Shown: positions 35,208-46,949 of the stretch, piece after piece
Numbering within the stretch: position 1 is the first letter of the stretch
Layout: every line of letters starts with the position of its first letter
Assembly: GCA_907164885.2 (NCBI GenBank)
Contig: OU015501.1
Coordinates: forward strand, 59,615,619-59,679,618
Length of the DNA stretch: 64,000 nt
Direction: 5' to 3'
DNA from: Dolomedes plantarius
Taxonomy: Eukaryota; Arthropoda; Arachnida; Araneae; Dolomedidae
The notes under the pieces: generated by a model
The model's input: only the letters and a program-made list of their open reading frames with translations
What the model was told of the DNA's origin: nothing
Databases searched by the model: none
Translations under genes and position numbers: made by a program

Positions 35208-36043
35208 CCAAGCATGTCCCACACATGCTCTATCGGATTCAAGTCAGGTGAGAATGCTGGCCATTACATACGAGTGATATCCCCAGATTGAAGACATTCG
35301 TTTACGATGTTTGCTCGGTGAGGACGGGTGTTGTCATCCATAAACACAAATTCTGCGCCCATGGCACCCCTAAAAAGTACATGTTGTTCAAGAATGATGT
35401 CCCGATAAATGTGGCCGTTGATGGTTCTGATTTAAACATGCAGATCTGTTCTGGAGCCCAGTATAATTCAACCCCAAACGAGCAATCCTGCACCACCGTT
35501 ACGGTGTCGTTCAATGATGTTGTCTTGGTGGTGACGGGTACCTGGCGTTCTCCATATGAAAGTCCAACGTGAATCAGACTGCAAGCTAAACCTGGACTAG
35601 TCGGAAAACATCACAAAAGCCCACTGTGACGATGTCCACATTGCATGTTATCTACTCCATGCTAATCGCTGCCGACAGTGAGTTGCCGTGAGCGGAACAC
35701 ATCTGACAGGCCTGCGAGCATATAGACCAATATTTCCCAAACGTCTGTACACGATTTGCCTTGAAACTGTGGTACCCGTGGCTGCAGATAGCTGACGAGA
35801 CAGGTCGGATGCTGTGCTCCGTCTACTTCTTTTGGCAGTTACTGCCAAATACCGGTCTTCATTCGACGTTGTAACTCTGGGGCGTCCTGTACTGTAACGT
35901 CTACTGGCATTTCCATCATCTTGGAATCGTTGCCAAAGCCTAGAGAGGACACTTTGGGCAATTCCAAGTTCATCGGATACTTCCATCTGAGTACGCCCAC
36001 ATTCCAGGTGGCCGATAATTCTACCATGTAAAAAATCGTCCAC
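35208..36043 (-). pseudogene. Tc1-like transposase, N-terminal and catalytic piece
   Basis: The first 131 codons are open: MDDFLHGRIIGHLECGRTQM with paired HTH motifs, 'WQRFQDDGNASRRYSTGRPR' with the GRPR hook, and 'QIVYRRLGNIGLYARRPVRC'. After about 35648 the frame breaks; the catalytic part continues in shifted frames down to an 'NPIEHVWDMLGRR' end at the hAT junction. Closely related copies are common in spider genomes as I remember them. Confidence 0.8.
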
Positions 36044-36448
36044 ATGCGTCCTCTGTCCTCATAACTATTCTGTTATGGCACTGAGCGGCTTACAGAACGC
36101 TTGTGAACAATTTTACTTCTTTACCACCATTCCTTATATACCCCTCTCTTACACCCTCGTCATTGTGACGTACTATCGGCGTCATCTGGTGGCTTCCTGT
36201 AATTTGCATATTCTTCTTGAAGATGTGTGTGATAAGTCTACAGGTGAAATTTTTACGGTAGAGTTTGATTTCCGTGTGATTCTGAATTATCCTTAATTTA
36301 TGGACATGAGTGTAAATAACAAACAAAAGTTTATTTGATTTGCGACTGATGTTAACGAGCTAAAAGTGTACACCAAAAAATATACCTATTCGGAGTTTAC
36401 TCCTCTAAACACAAAAGTTCAATTTTAACCTCTCTCCCCACTCTCTAA

Positions 36449-36600
36449 GGGACTGTTCACATAGCAGTCCGTTAGCGTTAAATTTTAGCCAGTCATATAG
36501 CTGAGCACTATGACATCTTCCGTTGACTCACGTATCATCATCCGTGACACACTCCGTTGATTTTTTACGCTACGCTAACGGACTGCTATGTGAACAGACC
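36449..36600. mobile_element. Harbinger-like MITE, copy 1
   Basis: Termini GGGACTGTTCACATAGCAGT and ACTGCTATGTGAACAGACC with TAA/TTA at the borders (TWA targets are typical of PIF/Harbinger). 152 bp, nearly fully self-complementary at the ends, no coding. Same family as 38933, 47542 and 51252. Confidence 0.75.
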
Positions 36601-36888
36601 TTAATTTCCCTTTACTTAATTACTTCCCTACCCGTGGCTTTAAGCAGCCTTCCTATTCATTCGTTGTTTTCTCTAGCAAGTTTGTTTGACTTCGAAAAAG
36701 GGCTGCGATGTCTCTTCTTATTTCGAATTCCTGATTGATTCCTGATGGCCAGAAGGATTGATGAAAATAAAAACCTCACACCTCGGTTCAATGCTTTCTC
36801 TTATGAATAGATCGTAACATACTAACATCAACCTTCTGAATTATAACCTCTCGAGCAGTTTCTTAGGGTTCTGAGAGTACACAGAATA

Positions 36889-37863
36889 CAGTAACCACCG
36901 CTTATAGTGTTCAGTGGTTATAAGAATAAACCGTTTATAAGAATCAATATCGCGAAAATAAAAACAAATGTATTATTTCCATGTTAAAATTTTCGCTTTA
37001 AAGAATCAATCCACCGGTTTTAAGAATCAGTTTACACCCTTCGCTTTCCTTTCATTTTTCCAAAAAAGCCACTTGAACCCTCAAAAGGCACGAAGTTCTT
37101 TCTTTTTTTCTTTTTTTAAAGAAAGATTGATAAGATGGGATGGAATATAGTCGTAAAATTCATCCCTTTGTTAGACACAACATAATAGTTTCCCCTTAAA
37201 GGCTTTAGAACAACACTGTCCTATTAGCTTGAACCGGGGCATCTTTACCCGTCCGGGTCCGATTTCACTTTTCTCCACTGACAAACAAAGACAGGGACTC
37301 TTTTTTCCCACCTCCCACATCCTGGTTGCGGCTTCCTGGACCCTGAAACACATAAATCTTCGGCGAAGTGTCCACTATCACTTAGACAGACGTGACATTT
37401 AGATTCAGCACATTATCAAATCGTGAAACGTAAGCTACAGGGTGAATCTTCGGCTGAGACTATTAGTATTGAAAGAGGTATAAACAACTTCCTGAAAACT
37501 TCATTACGTCAAACTACCATAGAAAACTTTTTCTTGCTCCCTTCCTGTAGTTGAAATGTTAAAACTGTTAAGCAGGTATGCTGTAACAAATATTGGAATT
37601 TTTTCTTCTCTTACTATAATCATGTGTATCTACTTATAGGTCTAGAAATTAAGTTGTATTTTTAAATTTATTAAAAATAATTTTAATAAAAGAAAATTAA
37701 CGTAAATTAAAGAGTATTTTATGGTAAATTATCTAATATATGTGTATATAGATGTGTGTGTGCCTGTCCAAAAACCTAAATTTCGGCTATAAGAATCAAC
37801 CGCTTGTAAAACTCAAAAACAGTAATAACAAACGTGATTCTTATAAGCGGAAATCATTGTAAT
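36889..37863 (+). mobile_element. pogo-like element remnant
   Basis: Ends ACAGTAACCACCGCTTATAG and CTTATAAGCGGAAATCATTG are inverted relatives, with repeated TATAAGAATCAACCG phrases inside both ends. Near 37430-37550 a plus frame reads 'RKLQGESSAETISIERGINN' then 'LRQTTIENFF', resembling the C-terminal tail of pogo/Tigger transposases. No catalytic domain remains. Confidence 0.5.
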
Positions 37864-38932
37864 TGTCGAAGAACTGGGACCAGTAGAATACGGCAGATTG
37901 AAAAGTGAACTCATAACAATTTTATATCTTACAATAAACTGAAACAGAGAAAAGTTAAATAGCTGAGGGATACTTCACTAATGAAGCCAATGAAGCATAA
38001 TTCTTTCATTCTTCGTTCCTATAAGAAGTGGTCACCGATGGAGAAGTAAGCAAAAGACCCCGACCACTTGAAAAGAGGCTGTTCATGAATTAAAGCGTTT
38101 TAAGAAGTTTTCTGAGCATAGCAACACTTGACCAAGGTATCTAATTCCAACCCTAATAGTCTAATTCAGTATCTAGTTGATAGTTTTTGTCTACCTATCA
38201 TAGTAAATACGTACTATTACAAATACTCTAGTTTTTTCATTACTCTTTGAAGTGCCCGTTATCTTTTTTCTTTCTCTTTAATCTAATTTTATCGTTACAC
38301 TTACTGTTTCCAAACTCCTTGTTTTATTTTTGTTTTCCAATCTCATTTGACTAAGCCTTCTCCTTCATTGTTAAAATTTCAAAGCTTCCATTCAGATTGA
38401 GTACAACTGCGTTTTTACGATATTATATGACTTGAAAACTCCTCATTCGTTTCTACACTTCTAGCAATAACCCTACTCTAAAGATCTACAATGGCTAGCT
38501 CCTTCTATCGTTCCAATAGTTTATTTGCCAGAAGTGGCAACGACTTGGAGTTTCATTCTTCATTCAATTTTTTGTAATGTACATAAAATGACGGTGAATT
38601 TCACCAGGTTTCTCTTCCAATAATTTTGTGCAGTTGTGTATGTGTGTAATAACAGTGCGCAGCTTCAGAGAAAATATTTTGTAACATCCATTCTGAAACC
38701 GTGCGTACGTTTACACATGTAGTGGGGCCGGCGTTGGTGCAATGTGACTCCTTACCAGAGCACTCAATTTCAATGTGATGAAATTCATTTGAGTACGGGT
38801 AATGGCGGGAGTAACTATGGCTCCCTCAGGGGAGTTTTATTCTCTATTGAAACTGTAGGATGCACAGTGATCGGCATCGGTTGCCTCCTCCTCCCCGAGG
38901 TACTGACCGGAAACTGCACTTATACAGGCTAA
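37864..38932. other. Intergenic stretch without recognised features
   Basis: I see no coding region or known repeat. A plus-strand open frame at 38744-38932 (62 codons) is not supported by any similarity. Confidence 0.5.
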
Positions 38933-39112
38933 GGGACTGTTCACATAGGAGTCCGGTAGCGGAAGCGTTAAAATATCGAAATATATTTAGCCAATGACAA
39001 ACCTTCAAACGATTAGTAACGAAATTTTTAACGCCTGTGATTGGTTTATTTCCGTCTCAGCACCATCTTTTCTTTTACTCTTCCGCTACTGGACTCCTAT
39101 GTGAACAGGCCC
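38933..39112. mobile_element. Harbinger-like MITE, copy 2
   Basis: Termini GGGACTGTTCACATAGGAGT and ACTCCTATGTGAACAGGCCC, flanked by TAA on both sides (38930-38932 and 39113-39115). 180 bp. Confidence 0.8.
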
Positions 39113-39296
39113 TAAGAGAGGTATGGGTTGGTGACTTAGTCTCATTTCTCATGGAGTAAGGACTTACAGGTTACAACGGCCCTAAATGAATTTCTGAACA
39201 CGGGACTTTCTTGTGAGTGAAGAACTGCATGCAGTGACCATGCGTTTTCAGCCAAACTTGCAGCATGCCTTCGGGTGGCTTTACTTTTGGACTTAA

Positions 39297-40833
39297 CCCA
39301 TTAACCTCCAAAACTATAAGGGGTGAATTTTTTTTATACAAATAATATTGGCTATTCATTTGAACATATACAACATTAATTTATGGGGAAAATAACAAAA
39401 CTGGTCTTAACTTTCGAAAAATCGAGTGTTGTGTTCGCGCAACGTCAGAGGAATAAAAGTATTGACATTAATTGAGTTCAACTGAACTTCTGCAGGGTTT
39501 TCTTTGATTTGAGCACTGGGAATTTTGTTTAGCTTTGTTACACTTTAGAAAGAAAATGATAACTTTACAGGTAATTAATTTATTATAAAGATTTAACTTA
39601 TTTTTCCTTTACAAAATTATTGATTATATCCAGAAAACAGTTTCAATCATGAAAAGTTTCACTACAATCACGATGTAGAGTAAGTCACAAACTTTCCATG
39701 GATAAATTGTCTGGCTATGGCATTGTTTACTGCGCAGTCATCTGCTGTCTTCGGACTTGATAATCAAATGTCCACGTTCTCCACGTAATGGCTTTTGCAT
39801 GCTGAATGTCCTTATCAAGAGATCAGTAAATTTCTTCCTGAGGTAAAGAATAATATCCCGTCGGCAACAATATTCCAATGAACCGTCTCATGTAGGCTTC
39901 AGATGCTAAAAAATGGGGGTGAGTCTTTTGTTGGGCACATGAGTTTGTCTGTTCGACGAGAAGGGAAAAACCTCTGAGCCAAACAGAAGATCAAAAATCT
40001 CTGCACTAGTTTTATATTGTATTATATTTTTCATAGTTCCGATATGATCTTTTTCTTCATTTTTCGGCTGAGACATATTCAATGGCCCCTTCTTTATCCA
40101 TTTCAAATCTTCAGTGTTTGTTTATTTTTAATTTTTTCGAAAGACTTGTACTGCTTTTAGGAGGCAAAAACTTATTTTTTACTCACACTTCAATTTCGAC
40201 AGCACTATCGCATGGTAAATCATCATTGTCACTATTCAAAATATCATCATTTCCTTCTTCTTCATCACTAGCCTCTGCTGTCTCTGGTAGAATAACAACA
40301 ATATCAGTTTTATTCTCGTCTTATCTGAATCTTCGTCGAAAATTCTTTGAAGAACTTCTTTAAACGTAAAGTATCTAGTTTTAGGCATTTCTATAAGCAC
40401 AGAACGGGTGAAAGTTGTACGGAATCGAACAACATATGTCAATAAGGGAACTACCCTTATCCCGCTGACGTTGCGTCAACGCAACACCTGTTTTTTCTTC
40501 CTCCCCCACCCAAACAAAAGCAACCGATTGATGGAATGTTCTGATAAACGTTGACCTTAGCTAAAAATAGATCACGCCTAAAGCTCACGTTTCTCTCCCT
40601 ATATTTCTTCTGTGAATATGACCAGGAGAAAGTTCTCGTTCAAAAATGCTTAACTAACTGTCTAAGTTTGAAACTCGTTATTAAATTAAAAGAACAGTTG
40701 AAGGCAAATATTTTTCAATTCGATTATTAACCCTACTCAAAAACTACTGTTAATATAAAAATCATTTGATAGCTAAATTTTTATACGCATTTATTTTGAC
40801 CGTTGCGTCAACGCAACACCAGCTGTTAATGGG
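39297..40833 (-). mobile_element. piggyBac element, decayed
   Basis: CCCATTAAC terminus at 39297 and its inverse GTTAATGGG ending at 40833, each next to TTAA (39293-39296 and 40834-40837), the piggyBac target duplication. The right end carries sub-terminal GTTGCGTCAACGCAACACC copies (near 40474 and 40803) and the left a related GTTGTGTTCGCGCAACGTC. 1537 bp, shorter than an intact element of about 2.4 kb. Confidence 0.75.
39680..40400 (-). pseudogene. piggyBac transposase N-terminal remnant
   Basis: The minus strand holds an acidic N-terminal stretch rich in D, E and S (about 40400-40200), then a frame with 'KTSAEIFDLLFGSEV' (about 40020-39950) matching the 'T..EIFELLF' entry of the piggyBac catalytic region, then shifted frames. 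The catalytic DDD residues were not found. Confidence 0.5.
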
Positions 40834-40837
40834 TTAA

Positions 40838-41057
40838 AAAAATGTAGTAGCTACCGAAGATAATCAATGAATAAATGGAACTTGTTTATCTTGTATGCTC
40901 ATCTACAGCTTTAATTCAAATGGCTGATAATTCAAAAATATACCCTACTTGGCTTCAATTCACGATGCGTGTGCTCGAAATGAGACCATTAGATTTTCTT
41001 TTTCGCTCTTAAATATTTAATTATCCATAGTTTGTTGTGTCGTTTTCCCTTTTTTAT

Positions 41058-41109
<52 letters not shown>

Positions 41110-41430
41110 GTATGTGTGTGTGTGTGTAAGTAACGATAACGCCCCACCATTATTACTTCTCGCGTTTTCTAAATTCTCCTTTCTATAAAGCACAGTCCCT
41201 ATTGCAAATTGCGACCAAGGCATAAACTAATTAACCAACTATTCTATTCCCTTAACTGTATGGCGGAACTTTAAAGTTATTTTTAACCTCCTACCCACTA
41301 ACAGGCGCGTAGAGAGATGAGTCAGGATGATTCAGAGACATGCGACTTTGAATCATAACTTCACGTGGGTAGACCATATGTTCAATTCTAACCAATTATA
41401 GAATTGTAAAAGCTAGCGTCCAAATCAGAA
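40838..41430. other. Intergenic stretch with (TA)n tract
   Basis: No gene recognised. A (TA)n microsatellite at about 41059-41097 passes into (TATG)n and (TG)n repeats (41097-41128). Confidence 0.6.
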
Positions 41431-41765
41431 ATCACTCAGTATAAAAGGTCGAGCAGTGATTTTCGCGCACTTCTCTCGTGCTCTTCTGGCTGCCTTCTCT
41501 CGCTTTTTTTTCGTCCCTCTGATTTTGTCCGCGTCCTGTATTCCATCACTGTCCAAAGATGTAGAGTGTATTTATACTCAAGCTCCGGCAGGTTCGGGTG
41601 GCTGTTAGTGTAATTAGTGTTCCTCCTGCAAACTTTATATCATTCTTTTGTGCCAAACCTTCTTTGATGTCTGCAAACCTACCTTATAGTGATGTGCTGG
41701 AATAATGGCCTCTTAGTACTTCATGATGAATAAAATAAGTTACACTGTGCAATTCTTGTATCTCT
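41431..41765 (+). promoter_or_regulatory. Promoter-to-polyA block, possible solo LTR
   Basis: CAGTATAAAAGGTCGAGCAG near 41440 is a good TATA box. It is followed by CT-rich sequence and, about 290 bases on, AATAAAATAAG (near 41729). Such a compact TATA-to-polyA layout fits an LTR. No coding sequence adjoins. Confidence 0.35.
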
Positions 41766-41877
41766 GGCTATATGAGTGTGCTTCTCTCATCAAGTACTCA
41801 CGACTACATATTCAACAGCGACTGCTTTCTATGTGTGTTCCCATTTCGTCAAAGTCATTTTATCCATGAGATTATCA

Positions 41878-42197
<320 letters not shown>

Positions 42198-43039
42198 TAT
42201 ATATATATATGTAACAAGAAAACGCGTCTTCCTAAATTACTTTACTTTAAAGCATATTCTATTGTTAATAAAGTACGACCCCTTTTCCAAAATTGCGACC
42301 TAAAAATAAAATAAGATAATTTATTAGCCCTGCAGATCATTAAGCAGGCATGTGAACTATCGGAACTCAATAACATCCCTAGATATGAGTGTTAAAAGTT
42401 TATGAGATTCCGAATGTCAGTATAGTGTCAAAATTCTTGAAGAGCCCTCGAACCACTCTAGTTATGTCTTCTATAACGTCAAAAACCCCACTTTGCAAGA
42501 ACTTTATGGCCACTTATCCTACGCCCAGGTCAACAGTTCGCGGTTCTAACAAGCGCGGGATCTAGCAGTAATGTCCCCGATAAACTTAAGTGGACACGTG
42601 AACTCCACGAATCTAAAGTCGCCCAATTAAAAATTAAGTAGTTTAGGCCCTCTGGCGTAAATATCGCAAAACACCCATTTAATATTGCATGAACAGAAGA
42701 CTTTTCTCTCCGTTTCTAACTCTTGTTGCTGTCGGACCTACTGTCCACAGTCCGGTGGTTACAACGCTCTTCTCTTAACTCTCCAATGTAAGCACTGCTG
42801 TTAACTCGTCCCGTCCTGGCATGGACGCCGGACAAGTCATGTGGCCGCTGCAGCCTTCGCGATGCTTCATAATTGAATAAAGATTTACTGGATATAGTCG
42901 GAAATGTGTGTTCCTCTTCTATGGCTCCGCGTGTGTTACTCTCCTAAATTTCGTAAGTGTTTTCTTGAATGAACACTCCGCCCGACTGCATCTCCCATAA
43001 GTTCTACGCGTCAATCCCCTTGTGCTAAATTTTCCAAAT

Positions 43040-43040
<1 letters not shown>
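42198..43040. other. Intergenic stretch, possible LTR remnant
   Basis: No gene recognised. Bases 42700-43030 are GC-richer and contain GAATAAAGATTTACTGGAT near 42875, a polyA-signal context resembling an LTR R region. No partner LTR was found. Confidence 0.35.

Positions 43041-43080
<40 letters not shown>
43041..43080. repeat. (TA)n microsatellite bordering the exon-carrying copy
   Basis: About 20 TA dinucleotides. The duplicated KIAA0319L-like sequence starts directly after it. Confidence 0.9.
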
Positions 43081-43082
<2 letters not shown>

Positions 43083-43200
43083 TTATCTTCATCATTATAT
43101 TCATCATTAATGTTTTGTGTTAAGGTTTAAATATATATGCTTGCATTTTAGAAGTTAGGTGACTATAATAATTTTATGTTATTTGATCTCAATTTTTTAG

Positions 43201-43243
43201 ATGATAAATATTATGATGATGTTAATGATGCTGATACTGGGAA
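43201..43243 (+). pseudogene. Ectopic copy of KIAA0319L-like exon 4 with both splice sites
   Basis: Identical to exon 4 at 23081-23039, with the TTTTTTAG acceptor before it and GTAAGT after it. It lies outside the parent gene, in opposite genomic orientation, about 13.6 kb beyond the parent's start codon. Alone it encodes 14 acidic residues and is probably inert unless captured by a transcript. Confidence 0.85.
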
Positions 43244-44251
43244 GTAAGTATTTATTTATAATATATATTTTCATTTTATGTAAAAGATATAAAAATAGTG
43301 TAAAATGCATAAAAATAATGTAAAATATAAAATCTAAATTATATAAATTCAGTGGTACCTCGACTTACGAGTTTAATTCGTTCCATGACAGAGCTCGTAA
43401 CTCGAAATACTCGTATCTCGAATCAATTTTCCCCATTGAAATGAATGGAAATGCCATTAATTCGTTCCGGGCTCCCCCAAAACACCGCAATTTTTTGTTA
43501 TATGTTTTTAAATAAGAAAAATATGCTTATAAACGACGAACACTGTATAAAAACGCAATACAATAGAATGTACTGCAATAAATTTGTTTTATTAAGTGTA
43601 ATGTACAATATTTACCTTGGAGATCAGACTTGATGATGAAGATGGAAGAGAAGGAGAAAGGCCGAAATGAAAAATTAAATCTTATTCGTTGATTTTTTAC
43701 CTTTTCGCCCCGTTTTCCTCACTTTCGCTTTTATTACCAGTTACTCTCTTAAAGTGAACGAGTGAGACACGGAAGCTGGACGATTGTTGCATCCTTCACT
43801 GTGGCTGTAATGTCTGGATTCTTCTTTCAGAATCCGAAGAACATTTTTTCAGAATCTGTGGAAGGGGGAGAGCTTGGGATGCTAGGACCAAGGTCATCCC
43901 ATCCCGTAGACCCCATGGGGAGTTCCAGTATGGGGGAGGTAACTGAAGCTATCTCTTTGCTAGAGAGGTCGGGCGCTGTTTTGTTTCAGAGGGCGACTCA
44001 AGTTTCGGCAGAGCAAACTGCCCCGGGTGGCAATTGTTGAGTGCAAATATCTCGGTTTAAGACTGAATAGTAGTCTCAGAATAATATTTGTACAATTGTA
44101 CAATAATTGTACATAAAGGTTGTAAATATTATATGCTTCTTGTGTTCTCATTTGATGAGCACGTAACATGGCATTCGCTGCTCAAACTAGCGGTGGGATA
44201 TCTGAAGCTTGCTCGTAACCCGAATTTTAGCTCGTAACTCGAAGCAAAAAA

Positions 44252-44787
<536 letters not shown>

Positions 44788-44844
44788 AGCAAAAAATCTA
44801 CCGAGAGAATGCGTGTATCTCGAAAAACTCGTAAGTCGAGGTAC

Positions 44845-44849
<5 letters not shown>

Positions 44850-44883
<34 letters not shown>
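44850..44883. repeat. (TA)n microsatellite
   Basis: About 16 TA dinucleotides directly after the end of the duplicated Tigger-like element. Confidence 0.85.
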
Positions 44884-44886
<3 letters not shown>

Positions 44887-45971
44887 TGGTACCTAGGGGG
44901 GGGGGGCTTTTGCTCCCCCTTCCCCCAAAGAAAACGAGAAAAAAATTCCATAAAAAATTTCTAGTTCCCTGCATAAATATATAAAAATTCATTTTTATAT
45001 ACTTATGCAGGTCATGTGTTCTATTTCTAGACTCTTAAGAATTGAGCAGTGGACGTATCCTACAGCTCTCCGGTATCTCGGCCGCTGTGAACACAAGGCT
45101 AACGAAGTAGTGCTCGCGGGCAACGGAGATCACGGGTACCATGTATTGCCGATCACTACAGATGCTCAGTTATACGTAGGTCATGTACGATGCGCAGCGT
45201 TTATTCTCATATCGCCAATTCAACGTTCATATTCTGTGTTATTTTGCATTGGGTTTATTGTAAAGCATATCTTTAACTTCAAACTTAGCTTTCCATCTCT
45301 GGAAAGCTACAGATATTAAGGTCAATTTTCCAAACGACATTTTAGGAAAGCGGTTTTTATTCTATTTTATGACCAAATATTGACTCAACTTAATGAACGC
45401 TTATCCCTGCACCACGACATTTTTAAATATATTTTATTCTTCTACCAAATGGATAAAATTCTCCAACAGCAAGTGTAATGGAAGAATTTGGTCATTTGAG
45501 TGAATGTTATGCCCGAGATTTGCCTTTTAGAAATCTAGCAGTTTTCAACTCCGAATTCAAGTTGTGTTAAAAATATTTGAAAAACTTTGCAATAGCTCCA
45601 TTCAAAAATACCACTGATGCAGTTTAAGTGTGACAAAATGATATTTCGTATTATCTATTACTTATTAAAAATATTTGCAACGTTTCTGGTGACAATATGC
45701 GTCAGTCAAAGGTCATTTTCTATCTTACGCATTTTAAAAACCTATTTAAGATATACCATGACACAATCACGATGGAACGGAGGGACTTTACACAGACACC
45801 ACAACTGAAGTCATTTAAGAGCTTTGTTAAAAGAAATAAAAATTGGATTTTAGTCTTTAAATAAATGCTTATAATCAGCTAATGAACTTTATTGAATTTG
45901 CATTCATAATTTTTTATCTGTTCAACTAGCCCCCCCCCCGCCCCTTAGATTAAATTCCGAGTACGCCACTG
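44884..45971 (+). mobile_element. ZMYM1-like hAT remnant
   Basis: Left end CAGTGGTACCTAGGGGGGGG (44884; a sister end is at 44733) and right end CCCCTTAGATTAAATTCC with GTACGCCACTG ending at 45971. Ends of the form CAGTGGYGTACCTAGGGGG are typical of ZMYM1-like hAT elements. Most of the transposase is deleted. Pairing of these two particular ends is inferred; an 8-bp duplication could not be confirmed (ATTTTAGC next to 44733 and ATTTTGGG after 45971 agree at six of eight). Confidence 0.55.
45600..45830 (+). pseudogene. hAT transposase C-terminal dimerisation fragment
   Basis: The frame reads 'LLKIFATFLVTICVSQRSFS' then 'ILRILKTYLRYTMTQSRWNG' and 'LHRHHN', matching the 'TLPVTTCxxERSFSxLRRLK' and 'RLNGLALLHIHR' hATC signature. 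The preceding catalytic region is missing. Confidence 0.75.
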
Positions 45972-46354
45972 ATTTTGGGTAGGTATTTACTTAGCTTAAT
46001 AACAATAAAAAATGTCTTGCTTATATTCTGCACTTGTTTTTAACAAATCTCATGTGCCTAAAACATCATATTTAAATATTAATATGTATTTGTATAAAAA
46101 AATATAAATAAAAGTATTGAAAAATGTGTAATTATAGAAAATTTAAAGCCCATTTTTAATTAGAAAAGTCAATACGAAATAAATTTACTTGAAACTACTC
46201 GTGATACCTCCAACTTTTTGCGGCCCACAGCTTCCGCACTTCTGATATAAACAATAAATTTAAAATTGCAGTACTATCTTGGAGCAAAATCTTAACGCAC
46301 TGACAATGCTTTACATAGAAAGTAATATTATTAAGTTTACAGATGTCAAAATTA
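45972..46354. other. AT-rich intergenic stretch
   Basis: No coding sequence or recognised repeat, apart from a hAT-like phrase TTTTTGCGGCCCACAGCTTC near 46215, which may be the partner of the ACCAGCGATGCGCAAGC end near 44550. Confidence 0.4.
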
Positions 46355-46949
46355 GAAGTTGGTTGGATGGTTGGTTGTTTACGGTTTTATGGCGCAAGGT
46401 CCAGATAGGACAAGCTGAGCCAAACACTCGTCAAGAGAAGAAAAAATGTGCATAAAATAACAAGTAGACAAAACGAAAAACAGAGGTAAAAAAGACAAGA
46501 ACAAAGAAGGTAAAAACAGTGAAATGTAGACGATGACAAAACAGTCATATACAGGTGTTAAAAAGGTTATATATAGCAGGTAATAAAAAAACTGTGATTA
46601 AATTCAGTGATATATAGCAAGTGATAAAAAGTCATCCATAACAAAAAGGTGAAAACCACAGTCAAGTACGATAAAAACAGTTACGTTACCCGATAGTGAA
46701 GACCCCATCGGAGCCAAAAACAACACATAAGACGTATAATACACAACTTTGAATGTGAAAAACAGGCAACTCTACCAGAGAAAGTTCAAAAGCGAAGGAT
46801 GGGGGGATTCTCCAATAAAGCGTTAAAACAAGGTGAGGAGGAGTTTAAAAAAACCACGGAGACCGTGGCAATACAAAGAACAAAAAAGGGCCATTATGAA
46901 AGAAAATGGTCATTGAAAAAAGACGAGCGTGTCTTCTGAGAAGAGTGAG

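Larger units (their letters stand above)
30577..36312 (-). mobile_element. Tc1-like transposon split by a hAT insertion
   Basis: Termini CACTCATGTCCATAAATTA (30577) and its inverse TTTATGGACATGAGTG (ending 36312) are flanked by TA on both sides. Removing the hAT at 30976-35199 and one 8-bp duplication leaves about 1.5 kb, the normal Tc1 size. The transposase is on the minus strand, divided into 36043-35208 and 30967-30804. Confidence 0.85.

Noticed and set aside
45005..45319. 104-codon plus-strand open frame
   Set aside because: It lies inside a hAT remnant, has no recognisable motif and ends in AT-rich low-complexity sequence.
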